This document shows, piece after piece, positions 31,621-40,484 of a DNA stretch of 44,361 bases. The stretch covers positions 1-44,361 of the forward strand of contig CANHMG010000009.1 of NCBI GenBank assembly GCA_947461795.1, written 5' to 3'. The position numbers were made by a program, and so were the translations under genes. The notes beneath the pieces are model-generated. The model was given only the letters and a program-made list of their open reading frames with translations, did not search any database and was not told the DNA's origin. The stretch comes from Flavobacteriaceae bacterium. GTDB lineage: Bacteria; Bacteroidota; Bacteroidia; Flavobacteriales; Flavobacteriaceae. Each line of letters begins with the position of its first letter. The first letter of the stretch is position 1.

Positions 31621-32466
31621 ATGAAAAAAATTATTTTAGTAATTGTAATGATCTTAGCAGCTTTTCAAATAGAAGCGCAAGTAAAAACTCCGGCACCTAG
31701 CCCTAAATCTACTCTTGAACAAAAAGTAGGATTAACCGAAGTAACGATAGAATACTCTCGTCCTAGCATGAAAGGAAGAACAGTTTTTGGGAATTTAGTT
31801 CCTTATGGTAAATTATGGAGAACAGGAGCGAATGAAAATACTACAATCACCTTTTCTGATGATGTAGTGATAAACGGTCAAACTCTTAAGAAAGGGAAAT
31901 ATGCCATTTTTACTACACCAAAAATTGATATGTGGGAAGTGGTTTTTTATTCAGATACAGAGAATTGGGGAACTCCTGAGAATTGGAATGAAAAAAGTGT
32001 TGCATTAACAACCAATGTTGATACTAAAATGCTCAGTACTACAGTAGAATCTTTTACAATTGGAATTAATAATTTGGATAATAACTTTGCTCATTTAGAA
32101 TTTTCATGGGAGAAGACATATGTAGCTTTAAAATTTGAGGTTCCGACTCAAAAAACAGCTTTGGCAAGTATAGATAAAGCCTTAGCAGGTCCTACTTCAG
32201 GGGATTATTTTTCATCAGCTCAGTATTTTTACCAATCAAATGGTGATATGAATAAAGCATTAGAATATGTCAACAAAGCGATGGATATGAATAAAGACAA
32301 ACCTTTTTGGTATTCGCGTCAAAAATCATTAATTCAAGCTAAATTAGGAGATAAGAAAGGTGCTATTGAGACTGCCAAGGTTTCTTTAGAAGCTGCTAAA
32401 GTTGCCAAAAATGATGATTATGTGAAGATGAACACAGATAGTATTGCGGAGTGGAGTAAGAAATAA
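31621..32466 (+). CDS. DUF2911 secreted protein with TPR-like tail
   Basis: The 281-aa protein has a signal peptide (1-19, FQIEAQ), then a DUF2911 domain at about 20-175 with its hallmark segments VTIEYSRPSMKGRTVFGNLV, PYGKLWRTGANENTTITFS and LKKGKYAIFTTPKIDMWEVVF. The last about 90 residues (MNKALEYVNKAMDMNKDKPF, then KLGDKKGAIETAKVSLEAAK) resemble two tetratricopeptide repeats. Function unknown; common in Bacteroidota and periplasmic. Followed by a bidirectional terminator shared with the converging symporter gene. Confidence 0.92.
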   Translation: MKKIILVIVMILAAFQIEAQVKTPAPSPKSTLEQKVGLTEVTIEYSRPSMKGRTVFGNLVPYGKLWRTGANENTTITFSDDVVINGQTLKKGKYAIFTTPKIDMWEVVFYSDTENWGTPENWNEKSVALTTNVDTKMLSTTVESFTIGINNLDNNFAHLEFSWEKTYVALKFEVPTQKTALASIDKALAGPTSGDYFSSAQYFYQSNGDMNKALEYVNKAMDMNKDKPFWYSRQKSLIQAKLGDKKGAIETAKVSLEAAKVAKNDDYVKMNTDSIAEWSKK

Positions 32467-32487
32467 TAATTAATTCAAATACAATAT

Positions 32488-32519
32488 AAAAAACGTCTCC
32501 ATTATAGAGACGTTTTTTT
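32488..32519. terminator. Bidirectional terminator between DUF2911 and symporter genes
   Basis: AAAAACGTCTC (32489-32499), loop CATTATA, GAGACGTTTTT (32507 on) with T7; A-run on the left side. It slightly overlaps the symporter stop codon at 32518. Confidence 0.85.
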
Positions 32520-34215
32520 ATACTATAATTTCTTCTTCACTGTTTCCCATAAAATATTGCAAAATGGAAGACAACAAAATTGTTAACATGGCTCCAATAA
32601 AATTAAGCCATAAGAAACTCACAACATCCAAATAAAAGATATAGAAAATGGTTAATTGACTTAATACAGCTCCAATGAATATAGCTTTTGCTTTGATGAA
32701 TTTAATATAAAATCCGACCAAGAAAATTCCCAATACTGTTCCATAAAATATGGAGCCTACAATATTTACTAATTGTATTAAGTTTTCAAAAAGCGTCCCT
32801 ACACATGCAAAAAGTATCGCAATTATACCCCACAATAAGGTAAAAAATTGAGTGGCATTGACGAAGTGTTTTTCTGATTTTCCTTCACCAATATTTCTTT
32901 TATAAATATCAATGGCGGTGGTAGAAGCTAAGGCATTCAACCCAGACGCCGTTGAAGACATAGCTGCTGATAAAATTACAGCCAGTAACAAACCTATGAG
33001 TCCTTTGGGTAAATAATTTAAAATAAAATGTATAAAAACATAATCTTTATCATTGGTTTCAGCTTTAGGATCCGCTTTAGAAATGACTTCTCTAGCTTGG
33101 TCTCGTAGGTCATTTTCTTTATTTGAAATGGCTACTAATTCCTTTCTTAAAATTGGATTATCATAATTTTGATTCAAGTGATCGATATAGATGAGATTAA
33201 TTTCTTTTTTCTCTTCGGACAACTTGACTAATTTATTCTCTAACAGATGATATTCCTCTTTATATTTAGAACTTTCAATAAGTGTTTTATTGTTGGGATT
33301 AAAATTTAATGGTACTGGATTGAATTGAAAAAACACAAAAACCATCACTCCAATTAATAAAATAAAAAACTGCATTGGAACTTTTAAAAAGCCATTCATG
33401 ATCAATCCCATTTGACTTTCTCTCACTGATTTCCCAGACAAATAGCGACCTACTTGTGATTGATCCGTTCCAAAATAGGACAGTGCTAAGAAAAAACCAC
33501 CTGTAATTCCACTCCAAAAAGTATAACGCGTTTCTGGATCTATAGAAAAATCTACAATATCCATTTTGTGATTGGCACCAGCGATATGTAGAGCATTACT
33601 AAAAGTCATATCATTTGGAAGTAAATGCAATATCAAGAAAAACGTGATAAACATTCCGCTCATAATGACAAACATTTGTTGTTTTTGAGTGACATTTACT
33701 GCTTTAGTGCCCCCTACAAATGTGTATAGTATCACTAATAAACCAATGACAATATTCATCAAAGTAAGATTCCAACCCAATAATGCTGAAAGTATAATTG
33801 CAGGAGCATATATTGTTAAACCAGTTCCTAATCCTCTTTGAATAAGAAATAAAATAGCAGCTAGGGAACGTGTTTTTAAATCGAAACGTTGTTCTAAATA
33901 TTCGTAGGCAGTAAACACTTTTAATCGATGATAAATAGGAATAAAGGTGACACAGATAACTACCATTGCCAAGGGTAATCCAAAATAAAATTGTACGAAT
34001 CCCATACCGTCATGATAAGCTTGACCAGGTGTAGAAAGAAAAGTAATGGCACTTGCTTGGGTTGCCATCACTGAAAGTCCAACAATATGCCAAGGCGTTT
34101 CATTATTACCTAAAATATAATCTTCTACATTTTTACTGCCTTTGGTTTTCCAAACGCCATAAAAAACGATGAATAATAGAGTTGCTGAAAGTACAATCCA
34201 GTCTAATTGTTGCAT
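32518..34215 (-). CDS. Sodium:solute symporter (SSS family)
   Basis: The 565-aa protein has about 13 membrane helices and SSS motifs: WHIVGLSVMATQASAITFLS, VTFIPIYHRLKVFTAYEYLE, TFVGGTKAVNVTQKQQM, and FFLALSYFGTDQSQVGRYLS. A charged loop of about 95 residues (roughly 310-405) between helices, rich in Glu and Lys, is long for the family. It starts 4 nt after a 35-aa membrane peptide that itself follows the PIG-L deacetylase by 4 nt, so all three are surely cotranscribed. Probable role: Na+-driven uptake of a sugar or product released by the deacetylase; that is inference from the context. Confidence 0.93.
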   Translation of the reverse strand: MQQLDWIVLSATLLFIVFYGVWKTKGSKNVEDYILGNNETPWHIVGLSVMATQASAITFLSTPGQAYHDGMGFVQFYFGLPLAMVVICVTFIPIYHRLKVFTAYEYLEQRFDLKTRSLAAILFLIQRGLGTGLTIYAPAIILSALLGWNLTLMNIVIGLLVILYTFVGGTKAVNVTQKQQMFVIMSGMFITFFLILHLLPNDMTFSNALHIAGANHKMDIVDFSIDPETRYTFWSGITGGFFLALSYFGTDQSQVGRYLSGKSVRESQMGLIMNGFLKVPMQFFILLIGVMVFVFFQFNPVPLNFNPNNKTLIESSKYKEEYHLLENKLVKLSEEKKEINLIYIDHLNQNYDNPILRKELVAISNKENDLRDQAREVISKADPKAETNDKDYVFIHFILNYLPKGLIGLLLAVILSAAMSSTASGLNALASTTAIDIYKRNIGEGKSEKHFVNATQFFTLLWGIIAILFACVGTLFENLIQLVNIVGSIFYGTVLGIFLVGFYIKFIKAKAIFIGAVLSQLTIFYIFYLDVVSFLWLNFIGAMLTILLSSILQYFMGNSEEEIIV

Positions 34216-34219
34216 ACTA

Positions 34220-34327
34220 TTATGAAAATAAGAACATGATTAAACAGAAGATCAAGATGTAAATAAGATTGGCTATTAATACCCAAGAGTAACTTTTTTT
34301 CCAAGTAGATAGTTTTTCGTTGTTCAT
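34220..34327 (-). CDS. 35-aa membrane micropeptide in the PIG-L/symporter operon
   Basis: Below normal cut-offs, but the frame is convincing: ATG 34327 gives MNNEKLSTWKKSYSW, then VLIANLIYILIFCLIMFLFS and TAA at 34220. One hydrophobic helix covers residues about 16-34, preceded by a basic-aromatic stretch (TWKKSYSW). The gene sits 4 nt after the PIG-L stop and 4 nt before the symporter ATG, so translation of all three would be tightly coupled. Similar small peptides beside SSS symporters in Bacteroidota are plausible from memory (an analogue of small DUF485-type partners), but I cannot name a family. Confidence 0.75.
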   Translation of the reverse strand: MNNEKLSTWKKSYSWVLIANLIYILIFCLIMFLFS

Positions 34328-34331
34328 GAGA

Positions 34332-36830
34332 TTAATTTTTTTGTAATGAAATCATATTGGCCATTAAGCGATAAGCACCAGAAACACCTTCGGGCAATTC
34401 TCTAAAAAAGCTTAAACCAGTATAAATGTAATTCCCTTTTCCGAGTTTAGCTATAAGCAAGGCTCCTTTTTTTGGAGTTTCACCTTTGTCATTAGAAGAT
34501 AAAACTGGGGTAAATTCTGGTCCCCATTCATTTGGATAATACAATCCTTGTTCTTGTTTCCAATCTTCAAAATCTTTTGAAGATAGTGCATTAGGAATAT
34601 TTAAAATGGGATGCTTCGGTTCTAAGAATGTCACACTCGCATTTTCATCCGTAACACGATCTCTAGATATTTTTAAAGCGAATGGCGCTATATCTGGTGT
34701 AACAAAATCATCCAAGGTATTGTATTGTACAATCATATTATGGCCTTCTTTTACATAATCAAATATGATATTTTGTTTGAAAGCTAATGCTTGAATCGTG
34801 TTGTAAGCGCGAATTCCGGTCATCACTACATCAAAATTTCTAAGTTTTTCTATTGATATTTCCTCTGGTTTTATAAGGCTTACACTATAGCCCATTTGAA
34901 TTAAACATTTAGGAACTTCATCTCCAGCTCCCATAATATATGCGATTTTTTCATGACCTGTTTTAATATCTAATTTGATAAATTTAGCCTCAGAAGATTT
35001 CAAAACTTGTTGTTTACTAATGTGTTCATAGCTGATTGTAAACTGCTCTTTATCATAACGTTTAGAGTCGATTTTGGCAATACTTTTAACTGTAATTTCT
35101 TCAGCATTTTTTGGAGGATTCACTTGAAAAGAAATGATTTGTTCTTCCCCTTTTTTAACTAAATTGAAAGGATTAGATTGTGGAGATATTTTCCAATTTT
35201 CAGTAGCTTCGAGAGTGATTTCTCCTTGAACATTGTCTTTTCCAGCTTTGACTTTTACTTCAATAGTTTTTGAATTTCCATTATTAAAAAGGACAACTTT
35301 GTTTTGAATGGAAGTAGTAACAACAGGAACAATATCGAAGGGTTTGTAGACTTCTCCTTTAACATCATCGTTATATTTATAAATGACGTCACGTTCAAAT
35401 GGAATCGTAATTCCTTGGAGAGTTATATTAAAAACAATTGTAACGTCTCGAATAATATCAGGTTTTCCAATGTTGTTTTGTTGATCAACACGATACATTC
35501 CAACAGTACCTTTTTCTTTTAACCAGTAAGGTTGCGTGTATTCGAGGTTTTCAGGAAGTTGAATTTCTAAATCAATATTTTGAACACTATTTGTTTTTAA
35601 TTCTAAATTTTTAGTGATTTTTTCTGAAGTAATACCATTCTCAATATTTTGCAATTGCATTGGAATTGAACTTCTATTGATTGCTTCTATTTTTAATTTT
35701 AAGGTAGCGCTGGAAGTAGCTTCTTGTGTATTGGCAACTGCTTCAAGATACAAGCCAGCACAGGAAGCAATAATTTTTTTGATTTCTTGAGATTTGATGG
35801 TTTTCCAATGCTCGTCTTCCAATTGTTGCATTAGTGTATAGGCTTTTACTAAATCAGGGATACTTTCTGATGGATTTTTGAAATTGAAATTCAATTCAAC
35901 ATTTTTCAAAATATCTCCAATTATTTTTCCTCCTTTAACTCGATTCCAACTCGTATCGATTCCTTCAAAAATATTCGAATTGTTTTTAGAAGGTTCACCT
36001 TTTAACAATTCTAAATATTCTTGTTCTTCACCACGTGTTCCAGTACTTCCGAATCCTTGTGATTGATGTCGGCTTCTACTAAGCGCGGCTATTTCTTGAT
36101 TTGATTTCCCTAATGATTGATAATAAACACCAGTATTCAATTGAATAAGATTGGATTTATCTGCTTTCTCAAATTTTTCTTTACTACCATAAAACCACCA
36201 AGAAGTATTAAAATAAACTCGTTTAGGTTGCCACGTTGCAACCGATTTTAATTGATTTGTAAATTGATTTGGATTGTTAGTTAAATCAAACGCTTCCAAA
36301 CTAAGTAATGCTGATGATGTATGGTGACCGTGAGTTGTACCTGGAGACCGAGCATCAAAGCGATTGATGATTATATCGGGTTGAAATTTTCGAATGATAT
36401 ATACAACGTCACTTAAAACGTCTTCTTTATTCCAAATTGCTAAAGTTTCATCTGGATTTTTAGAATAACCGAAATCATTTGCTCGGGAAAAAAATTGTTC
36501 CCCACCATCAATTTTTCGAGCTTCTATAAGTTCTTGGGTTCGAATAACGCCTAATAATTCTCGCAATTCAGGTCCAATTAAGTTTTGACCACCATCGCCA
36601 CGTGTTAAAGAAAGATAACCTGTTCTCGCTTTTTTTTCATTGGATAAATAGGAAATTAAACGGGTGTTTTCATCATCTGGATGAGCAGCAATATAAAGTA
36701 CTGTACCGAGAAAATTTAATTTTTGAATTTGATTGAAAATAACAATTGCATCAGGTTTTACTGGTTGTTGCGCAACAATAGAATGAAAAAAAAACAAGGT
36801 AAAAAGGATAGAAAAGGAAAGCTTTTGCAT
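34332..36830 (-). CDS. Large secreted PIG-L family deacetylase
   Basis: ATG at 36830 (MQKLSFSILF) gives 832 aa with a signal peptide (1-20, SIVAQQ); a longer frame to 36860 overlaps the promoter box. The N-terminal LmbE/PIG-L domain (about 40-300) has the zinc motif AAHPDDE (H50, D52, D53) and HGHH near 172, the second metal-binding site. The middle (about 370-600) is beta-rich (repeated IQLPENLEY-type and NPPKNAEEIT strands) resembling NEW3/Ig-like domains. The C-terminal about 230 residues (YIMGAGDEVPKCLIQMGYSV, MIVQYNTLDDFVTP) resemble a class I glutamine-amidotransferase-like fold. Family enzymes N-deacetylate GlcNAc-type sugars; here the substrate is extracytoplasmic and unknown. Confidence 0.93.
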   Translation of the reverse strand: MQKLSFSILFTLFFFHSIVAQQPVKPDAIVIFNQIQKLNFLGTVLYIAAHPDDENTRLISYLSNEKKARTGYLSLTRGDGGQNLIGPELRELLGVIRTQELIEARKIDGGEQFFSRANDFGYSKNPDETLAIWNKEDVLSDVVYIIRKFQPDIIINRFDARSPGTTHGHHTSSALLSLEAFDLTNNPNQFTNQLKSVATWQPKRVYFNTSWWFYGSKEKFEKADKSNLIQLNTGVYYQSLGKSNQEIAALSRSRHQSQGFGSTGTRGEEQEYLELLKGEPSKNNSNIFEGIDTSWNRVKGGKIIGDILKNVELNFNFKNPSESIPDLVKAYTLMQQLEDEHWKTIKSQEIKKIIASCAGLYLEAVANTQEATSSATLKLKIEAINRSSIPMQLQNIENGITSEKITKNLELKTNSVQNIDLEIQLPENLEYTQPYWLKEKGTVGMYRVDQQNNIGKPDIIRDVTIVFNITLQGITIPFERDVIYKYNDDVKGEVYKPFDIVPVVTTSIQNKVVLFNNGNSKTIEVKVKAGKDNVQGEITLEATENWKISPQSNPFNLVKKGEEQIISFQVNPPKNAEEITVKSIAKIDSKRYDKEQFTISYEHISKQQVLKSSEAKFIKLDIKTGHEKIAYIMGAGDEVPKCLIQMGYSVSLIKPEEISIEKLRNFDVVMTGIRAYNTIQALAFKQNIIFDYVKEGHNMIVQYNTLDDFVTPDIAPFALKISRDRVTDENASVTFLEPKHPILNIPNALSSKDFEDWKQEQGLYYPNEWGPEFTPVLSSNDKGETPKKGALLIAKLGKGNYIYTGLSFFRELPEGVSGAYRLMANMISLQKN

Positions 36831-36857
36831 AAAAAAATCTTTAAGGAGCAATAGCTT

Positions 36858-36865
36858 CAAATGTA
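36858..36865 (-). promoter_or_regulatory. TAnnTTTG -7 box of the PIG-L operon
   Basis: TACATTTG on the minus strand, 27 nt upstream of ATG 36830; it covers the alternative upstream start at 36860. Confidence 0.5.
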
Positions 36866-36945
36866 GTAATTAAATAAAATGAACGATTTTATTTAAATGG
36901 ACTTTAACATATTTCAATAAAAAAATAGATAACAACTTCTTTAAT

Positions 36946-37329
36946 TTAGTTTTTAGAATCTGTTAGAATTTGAATATTTCCTTTTTTAGTATACGGAAAT
37001 TTTTTCTTATGAATGTCTATAAATTGAGTTACGATATCATCATCATAATCGTTGATGTAAACAAAAACTCTATTGTATAAGGAATACCCTCTATATCCTT
37101 CCGGAATTTCATCTCCTTCTACCCATTCAGAATTTTCTTTGTAAAAATAGATGTTTTTCTGAGTATCGAAATAGGCTTCTAAATTTGGGTAATAATAATA
37201 CCTTAATTGACAATTCGAAATTGGATCAATAAGTGGTGGACTTTCTACTTTTTTGATACTTTTTTGAGAATAACTAGAATGAATTAGAAATAGTATCAAA
37301 ACGATGCTTGACATTAATTTTTTCATCAT
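36946..37329 (-). CDS. Small secreted protein of unknown function
   Basis: The preferred start is the ATG pair at 37329/37326 (MMKKLMSSIVLILF), giving about 127 aa with a clean signal peptide (1-21, ending SSYSQ). The frame can be extended to 37383, but that would put the signal peptide deep in the protein. Mature part: short and aromatic, with CQLRYYYYPNLEAYFDTQ, YFYKENSEWVEGDEIPEGYR, VYINDYDDDIVTQF and KKKFPYTKKG. I recall this pattern in Flavobacterium hypothetical proteins; function unknown. Stands alone between the PIG-L promoter and maf. Confidence 0.65.
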   Translation of the reverse strand: MMKKLMSSIVLILFLIHSSYSQKSIKKVESPPLIDPISNCQLRYYYYPNLEAYFDTQKNIYFYKENSEWVEGDEIPEGYRGYSLYNRVFVYINDYDDDIVTQFIDIHKKKFPYTKKGNIQILTDSKN

Positions 37330-37510
37330 AATAAATTTTAATTTAACTTCCATATAAAACTTGATGTAAAGATATTGAATCAATTCGAATAAAATCGATA
37401 AAATGTATATTAATATCGATAATAAGCATGTTTTACAATTAAAAATAAAAAAAATACTACAAATATAAAATTAAATAAAGTGATATTTCTCTTGAAAATA
37501 AGTTAAAAAA

Positions 37511-38092
37511 TTAAAGTTGATTTAAATAATGATAAACTTTATCCATTGGCATTCCCATCACATTTGGATACGATCCTTCTATTTTGGCAACACCAATATA
37601 GCCTATCCATTCTTGAATTCCATAGCTTCCTGCTTTGTCAAAAGGGCTGTATTCTTTTAGATAATAGTGAATTTCATCATCACTCAATAGATGAAAAGTC
37701 ACTTTTGTAGTTTCAGATAGCACTTCAGTTTTATGTTTCGTTTTAAAACAAACGGAAGTAATTACTTTATGAGTAGCGTTGGATAATGATTGTAGCATTT
37801 GAAAGGCATCATCATAATCTTTTGGTTTTCCTAATGCTTTGTTTTTATGCCAAACAATAGTGTCACTGGTGATTAGAATATCGTTTTCAACTAAATCCCC
37901 TTCAAAAGCATCACTTTTTAGTACTGCTAAATAATCGGTAATGTCTTCTTCAATTAGATTTGGTGGAAAAATTTCTTCTATTTCCTTTAATCGAATTTCA
38001 AAATCGATATCTAAATCTCTAAAGAACTGTTGACGTCTTGGCGATCCAGAAGCTAGGATAATTGTATACTTCTTGAGTTTTTCTTTAAGCAT
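37511..38092 (-). CDS. maf: Maf-family nucleotide pyrophosphatase
   Basis: The 193-aa protein has the Maf signature YTIILASGSPRRQQFF at the N-terminus, the catalytic Asp in ITSDTIVWHK, and the conserved end DKAGSYGIQEWIGYIGVAKI. Maf proteins hydrolyse non-canonical or pyrimidine nucleoside triphosphates (dTTP/UTP for the YhdE branch, which this resembles by its Q-x-W segment). The start overlaps the end of the UbiA gene by 8 nt, so it is translationally coupled as last gene of the run. A start codon three residues later could also be used. Confidence 0.94.
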   Translation of the reverse strand: MLKEKLKKYTIILASGSPRRQQFFRDLDIDFEIRLKEIEEIFPPNLIEEDITDYLAVLKSDAFEGDLVENDILITSDTIVWHKNKALGKPKDYDDAFQMLQSLSNATHKVITSVCFKTKHKTEVLSETTKVTFHLLSDDEIHYYLKEYSPFDKAGSYGIQEWIGYIGVAKIEGSYPNVMGMPMDKVYHYLNQL

Positions 38093-39014
38093 GATTCTTT
38101 ATGTTATAGGCTACAACTGCAATGGACAAAATTCCAAAGAAAAGGACGAATTTTAAAACTAAACTCAAATGATGAAATTCTTTTTTTGTTTTGGCATTCC
38201 AACTTTTTATGGTGAAGTAGAGTAGTGGTCCGACTAGCATTAATAAACTATAAATTGTCGCAATGAATAATTTATTGGAAGCAAAATATTCATTCGTATA
38301 ATACAACAGGATTAATAATGGAATAAAACTTAAAACAAAGACAACTTTACTCGTTCTTTGAACTCCTAAAACAATCGGTAACGTGTTCATTCCTTGATTG
38401 TAATCACCATTAATGTCTTCCAAATCTTTGACGATTTCACGAATAAAATTCAAAATAAAAGCAAAAAAAGCGTAATCCAATAATATGGAAAAAAGCACTC
38501 CCATATCTTTTTGATTCCCTTCATAAGTGGCTGGATACAAATCATAAATTCCAATAATAATGACACTAAAAGAAAGCAATAATGCCACGATTATATTTCC
38601 AATTAAAATCATTTGTTTCAAACTCGTAGCATACAAATACAATAAAGAAGCAATCAATATAAACAAAGTTGCAAATCCAGGTTTCATGATCACATTCGAT
38701 AAATAAAAACCAATTCCAACTCCAGCAATAGTCAATCCTACATACAAATTATACGCTAAAGATTCTGAGATTTTGTTACCTACAATTACTTTACTAGGTT
38801 TATTTTCCGAATCAGTATCTTGATCAAAAATATCATTGATAACATAACCTCCGGCAGCAATGAGAACAGTCGCAAGGACTAATAAACCATATTGCCAATC
38901 GGCCAAGGATAAAGGCACATTTTGCCACTTAAGAAAACCATATCTAAAAATAAGTTGCATAAACGCAAGCATTAAAAGGTTTTGATAGCGGACCAATTTA
39001 AAAAAATGAATCAT
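38085..39014 (-). CDS. UbiA-family prenyltransferase (geranylgeranylglycerol-phosphate synthase-like)
   Basis: The 309-aa integral membrane protein has nine predicted helices and the two Asp-rich Mg-prenyl-PP motifs of the UbiA superfamily: NDIFDQDTDSENKP near 61-74 (NDxxDxxxD) and KDLEDINGDYNQGMNTLP in the second half. Bacteroidota homologues are usually named geranylgeranylglycerol-phosphate geranylgeranyltransferase by similarity to archaeal enzymes; their true substrate is uncertain. It follows kdsC by 10 nt and overlaps maf. The protein is a likely membrane-lipid or quinone-related enzyme. Confidence 0.88.
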   Translation of the reverse strand: MIHFFKLVRYQNLLMLAFMQLIFRYGFLKWQNVPLSLADWQYGLLVLATVLIAAGGYVINDIFDQDTDSENKPSKVIVGNKISESLAYNLYVGLTIAGVGIGFYLSNVIMKPGFATLFILIASLLYLYATSLKQMILIGNIIVALLLSFSVIIIGIYDLYPATYEGNQKDMGVLFSILLDYAFFAFILNFIREIVKDLEDINGDYNQGMNTLPIVLGVQRTSKVVFVLSFIPLLILLYYTNEYFASNKLFIATIYSLLMLVGPLLYFTIKSWNAKTKKEFHHLSLVLKFVLFFGILSIAVVAYNIKNHA

Positions 39015-39024
39015 ATTAATTTAT

Positions 39025-39552
39025 TTAATCGTGTTTCCCATCATAATACAAATGCCATTTTCCTTGCACTTTCATTACTTGTTCAATGACTTCTCGCACG
39101 GCACCTTTTCCTCCATTTTTATGGGAAATATATTTAGATATGGCTTTAATTTCTGGACTCGCATCTTGCGGACAGGTAGGTAATCCAACCAACTGCATCA
39201 CATGATAATCCGGAATGTCATCGCCCATATACAAAACGTTTTCCGGCTTGATAGTGTAGAGTTCGGTATATTCTTTAAAAGTTTCAACTTTGTTTGGGGA
39301 AGCCAAATGGATATCAGTGATTCCTAAATTACGCAATCGTATACGAACTCCTTCATTGTTTCCTCCTGAAATAATACAAACGTTATAACCACTTTCTAAA
39401 GCAGCTTTCATGGCAAAACCATCGCGAATATTCATAATTCGGAGCATTTCTCCAGATTCAGTTACATGGACGGAGCTGTCAGTTAATACTCCATCAACGT
39501 CGAAAATAAATGTTGTAATATGAGCTAAAATTTCTTTATAGTTTTTATTCAT
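39025..39552 (-). CDS. kdsC: KdsC-like HAD phosphatase
   Basis: The 175-aa protein is of KdsC type: 3-deoxy-D-manno-octulosonate 8-phosphate phosphatase of the LPS pathway (capless HAD, subfamily C0). Motifs: nucleophile FDVDGVLTDSSV, VCIISGGNNEGVRIRLRN, Lys in ASPNKVETF, and YMGDDIPDYHVM. The length is right and the C-terminal GGKGAVREVIEQ loop is present. It overlaps the DUF2520 gene by 8 nt, indicating coupling. Confidence 0.93.
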   Translation of the reverse strand: MNKNYKEILAHITTFIFDVDGVLTDSSVHVTESGEMLRIMNIRDGFAMKAALESGYNVCIISGGNNEGVRIRLRNLGITDIHLASPNKVETFKEYTELYTIKPENVLYMGDDIPDYHVMQLVGLPTCPQDASPEIKAISKYISHKNGGKGAVREVIEQVMKVQGKWHLYYDGKHD

Positions 39553-40297
39553 TTCTTTGAATGGATTGAGTCAATAGTGTATAAATGGCTTTTAGATTTT
39601 CATTTTTAAGAAAATCTATATGAGAGGCGATTGTTTGTTTATCTTTCCTTTTTGCTGGTCCAGTTTGAGCTTCAGAAGGAGTTAAGGTTTGAATCTTTTC
39701 TGCAGTTTCTTGAATTAAAGGTTTTAAAATGTCAAAAGGAACTTTATTTTCTAAACATATTTTATTTCCAATTTGATACAAATGATTCACAAAATTATTG
39801 ACGAAAACTGCCGAAACATGCAATGCTTTTCGTTGTTTCGTGTCGATTGGATATACAACTTTAGAAATCGAGAGTGCAATTTTTTCGATGATTTTATAAT
39901 CTTCTATATGTTCACTTTCAATACAAATAGGAATTGTAGTAAAATCGACAATTTTATCTATTGAAAAAGTTTGTAAGGGATAAAAAACTGCTCGCCTATT
40001 TTTAGTCGATAAGTCCTTCATAGCGATACTTCCAGAGGTATGAACGACAATTTTATTCGTAAAGGGAATGGAATTGGAAACTTCAGATATCATTGTATCA
40101 GAAACGGCTATTATGCAAACATCAACCGTTTTTAGTTCTTCAATTTTAACAATAATTTGATTAGAATCTACAAGGTATTGGATGTTTTTTTTATCTCTAG
40201 CACACACCTGGATCAACTTAATTTCGGGTGCTTTTTTCAAAGCAGAAATCAAGTGAAACGCCACATTACCAGAACCAATAATACTTACCGTTATCAT
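39545..40297 (-). CDS. Rossmann-fold/DUF2520 protein
   Basis: The 250-aa protein has an N-terminal NAD(P)-binding fold (VSIIGSGNVAFHLISALKK, GxGNVA) and a DUF2520 C-terminal helical domain (RKALHVSAVFVNNFVNHLYQ; LTPSEAQTGPAKRKDKQTIA). It is related to ketopantoate reductase/F420-dependent NADP reductase-like proteins. Its substrate is unknown. It is the first gene of DUF2520-kdsC-ubiA-maf, an arrangement I recall as common in Flavobacteriaceae. No TAnnTTTG box was seen upstream. Confidence 0.9.
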   Translation of the reverse strand: MITVSIIGSGNVAFHLISALKKAPEIKLIQVCARDKKNIQYLVDSNQIIVKIEELKTVDVCIIAVSDTMISEVSNSIPFTNKIVVHTSGSIAMKDLSTKNRRAVFYPLQTFSIDKIVDFTTIPICIESEHIEDYKIIEKIALSISKVVYPIDTKQRKALHVSAVFVNNFVNHLYQIGNKICLENKVPFDILKPLIQETAEKIQTLTPSEAQTGPAKRKDKQTIASHIDFLKNENLKAIYTLLTQSIQRNE

Positions 40298-40445
40298 GCG
40301 GCTAAATTATTGAAAAAAATCAGTAATCTGAAATTAAAGTTATATTGTGATTATTGATTTGTATTAATAAAATAATACACATTGACATTTCTTAAATCTG
40401 ACATAAATCAACATAGTTTCCAATTTAAAACCAAACATTTTTCCC

Positions 40446-40453
40446 TACTTTTG
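40446..40453 (+). promoter_or_regulatory. TAnnTTTG -7 box of ccsBA
   Basis: TACTTTTG within CCCTACTTTTGCGGG, 31 nt upstream of the ATG at 40485. Confidence 0.5.
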
Positions 40454-40484
40454 CGGGAGTTTTTTAAATAATAATTCCTCTCTA

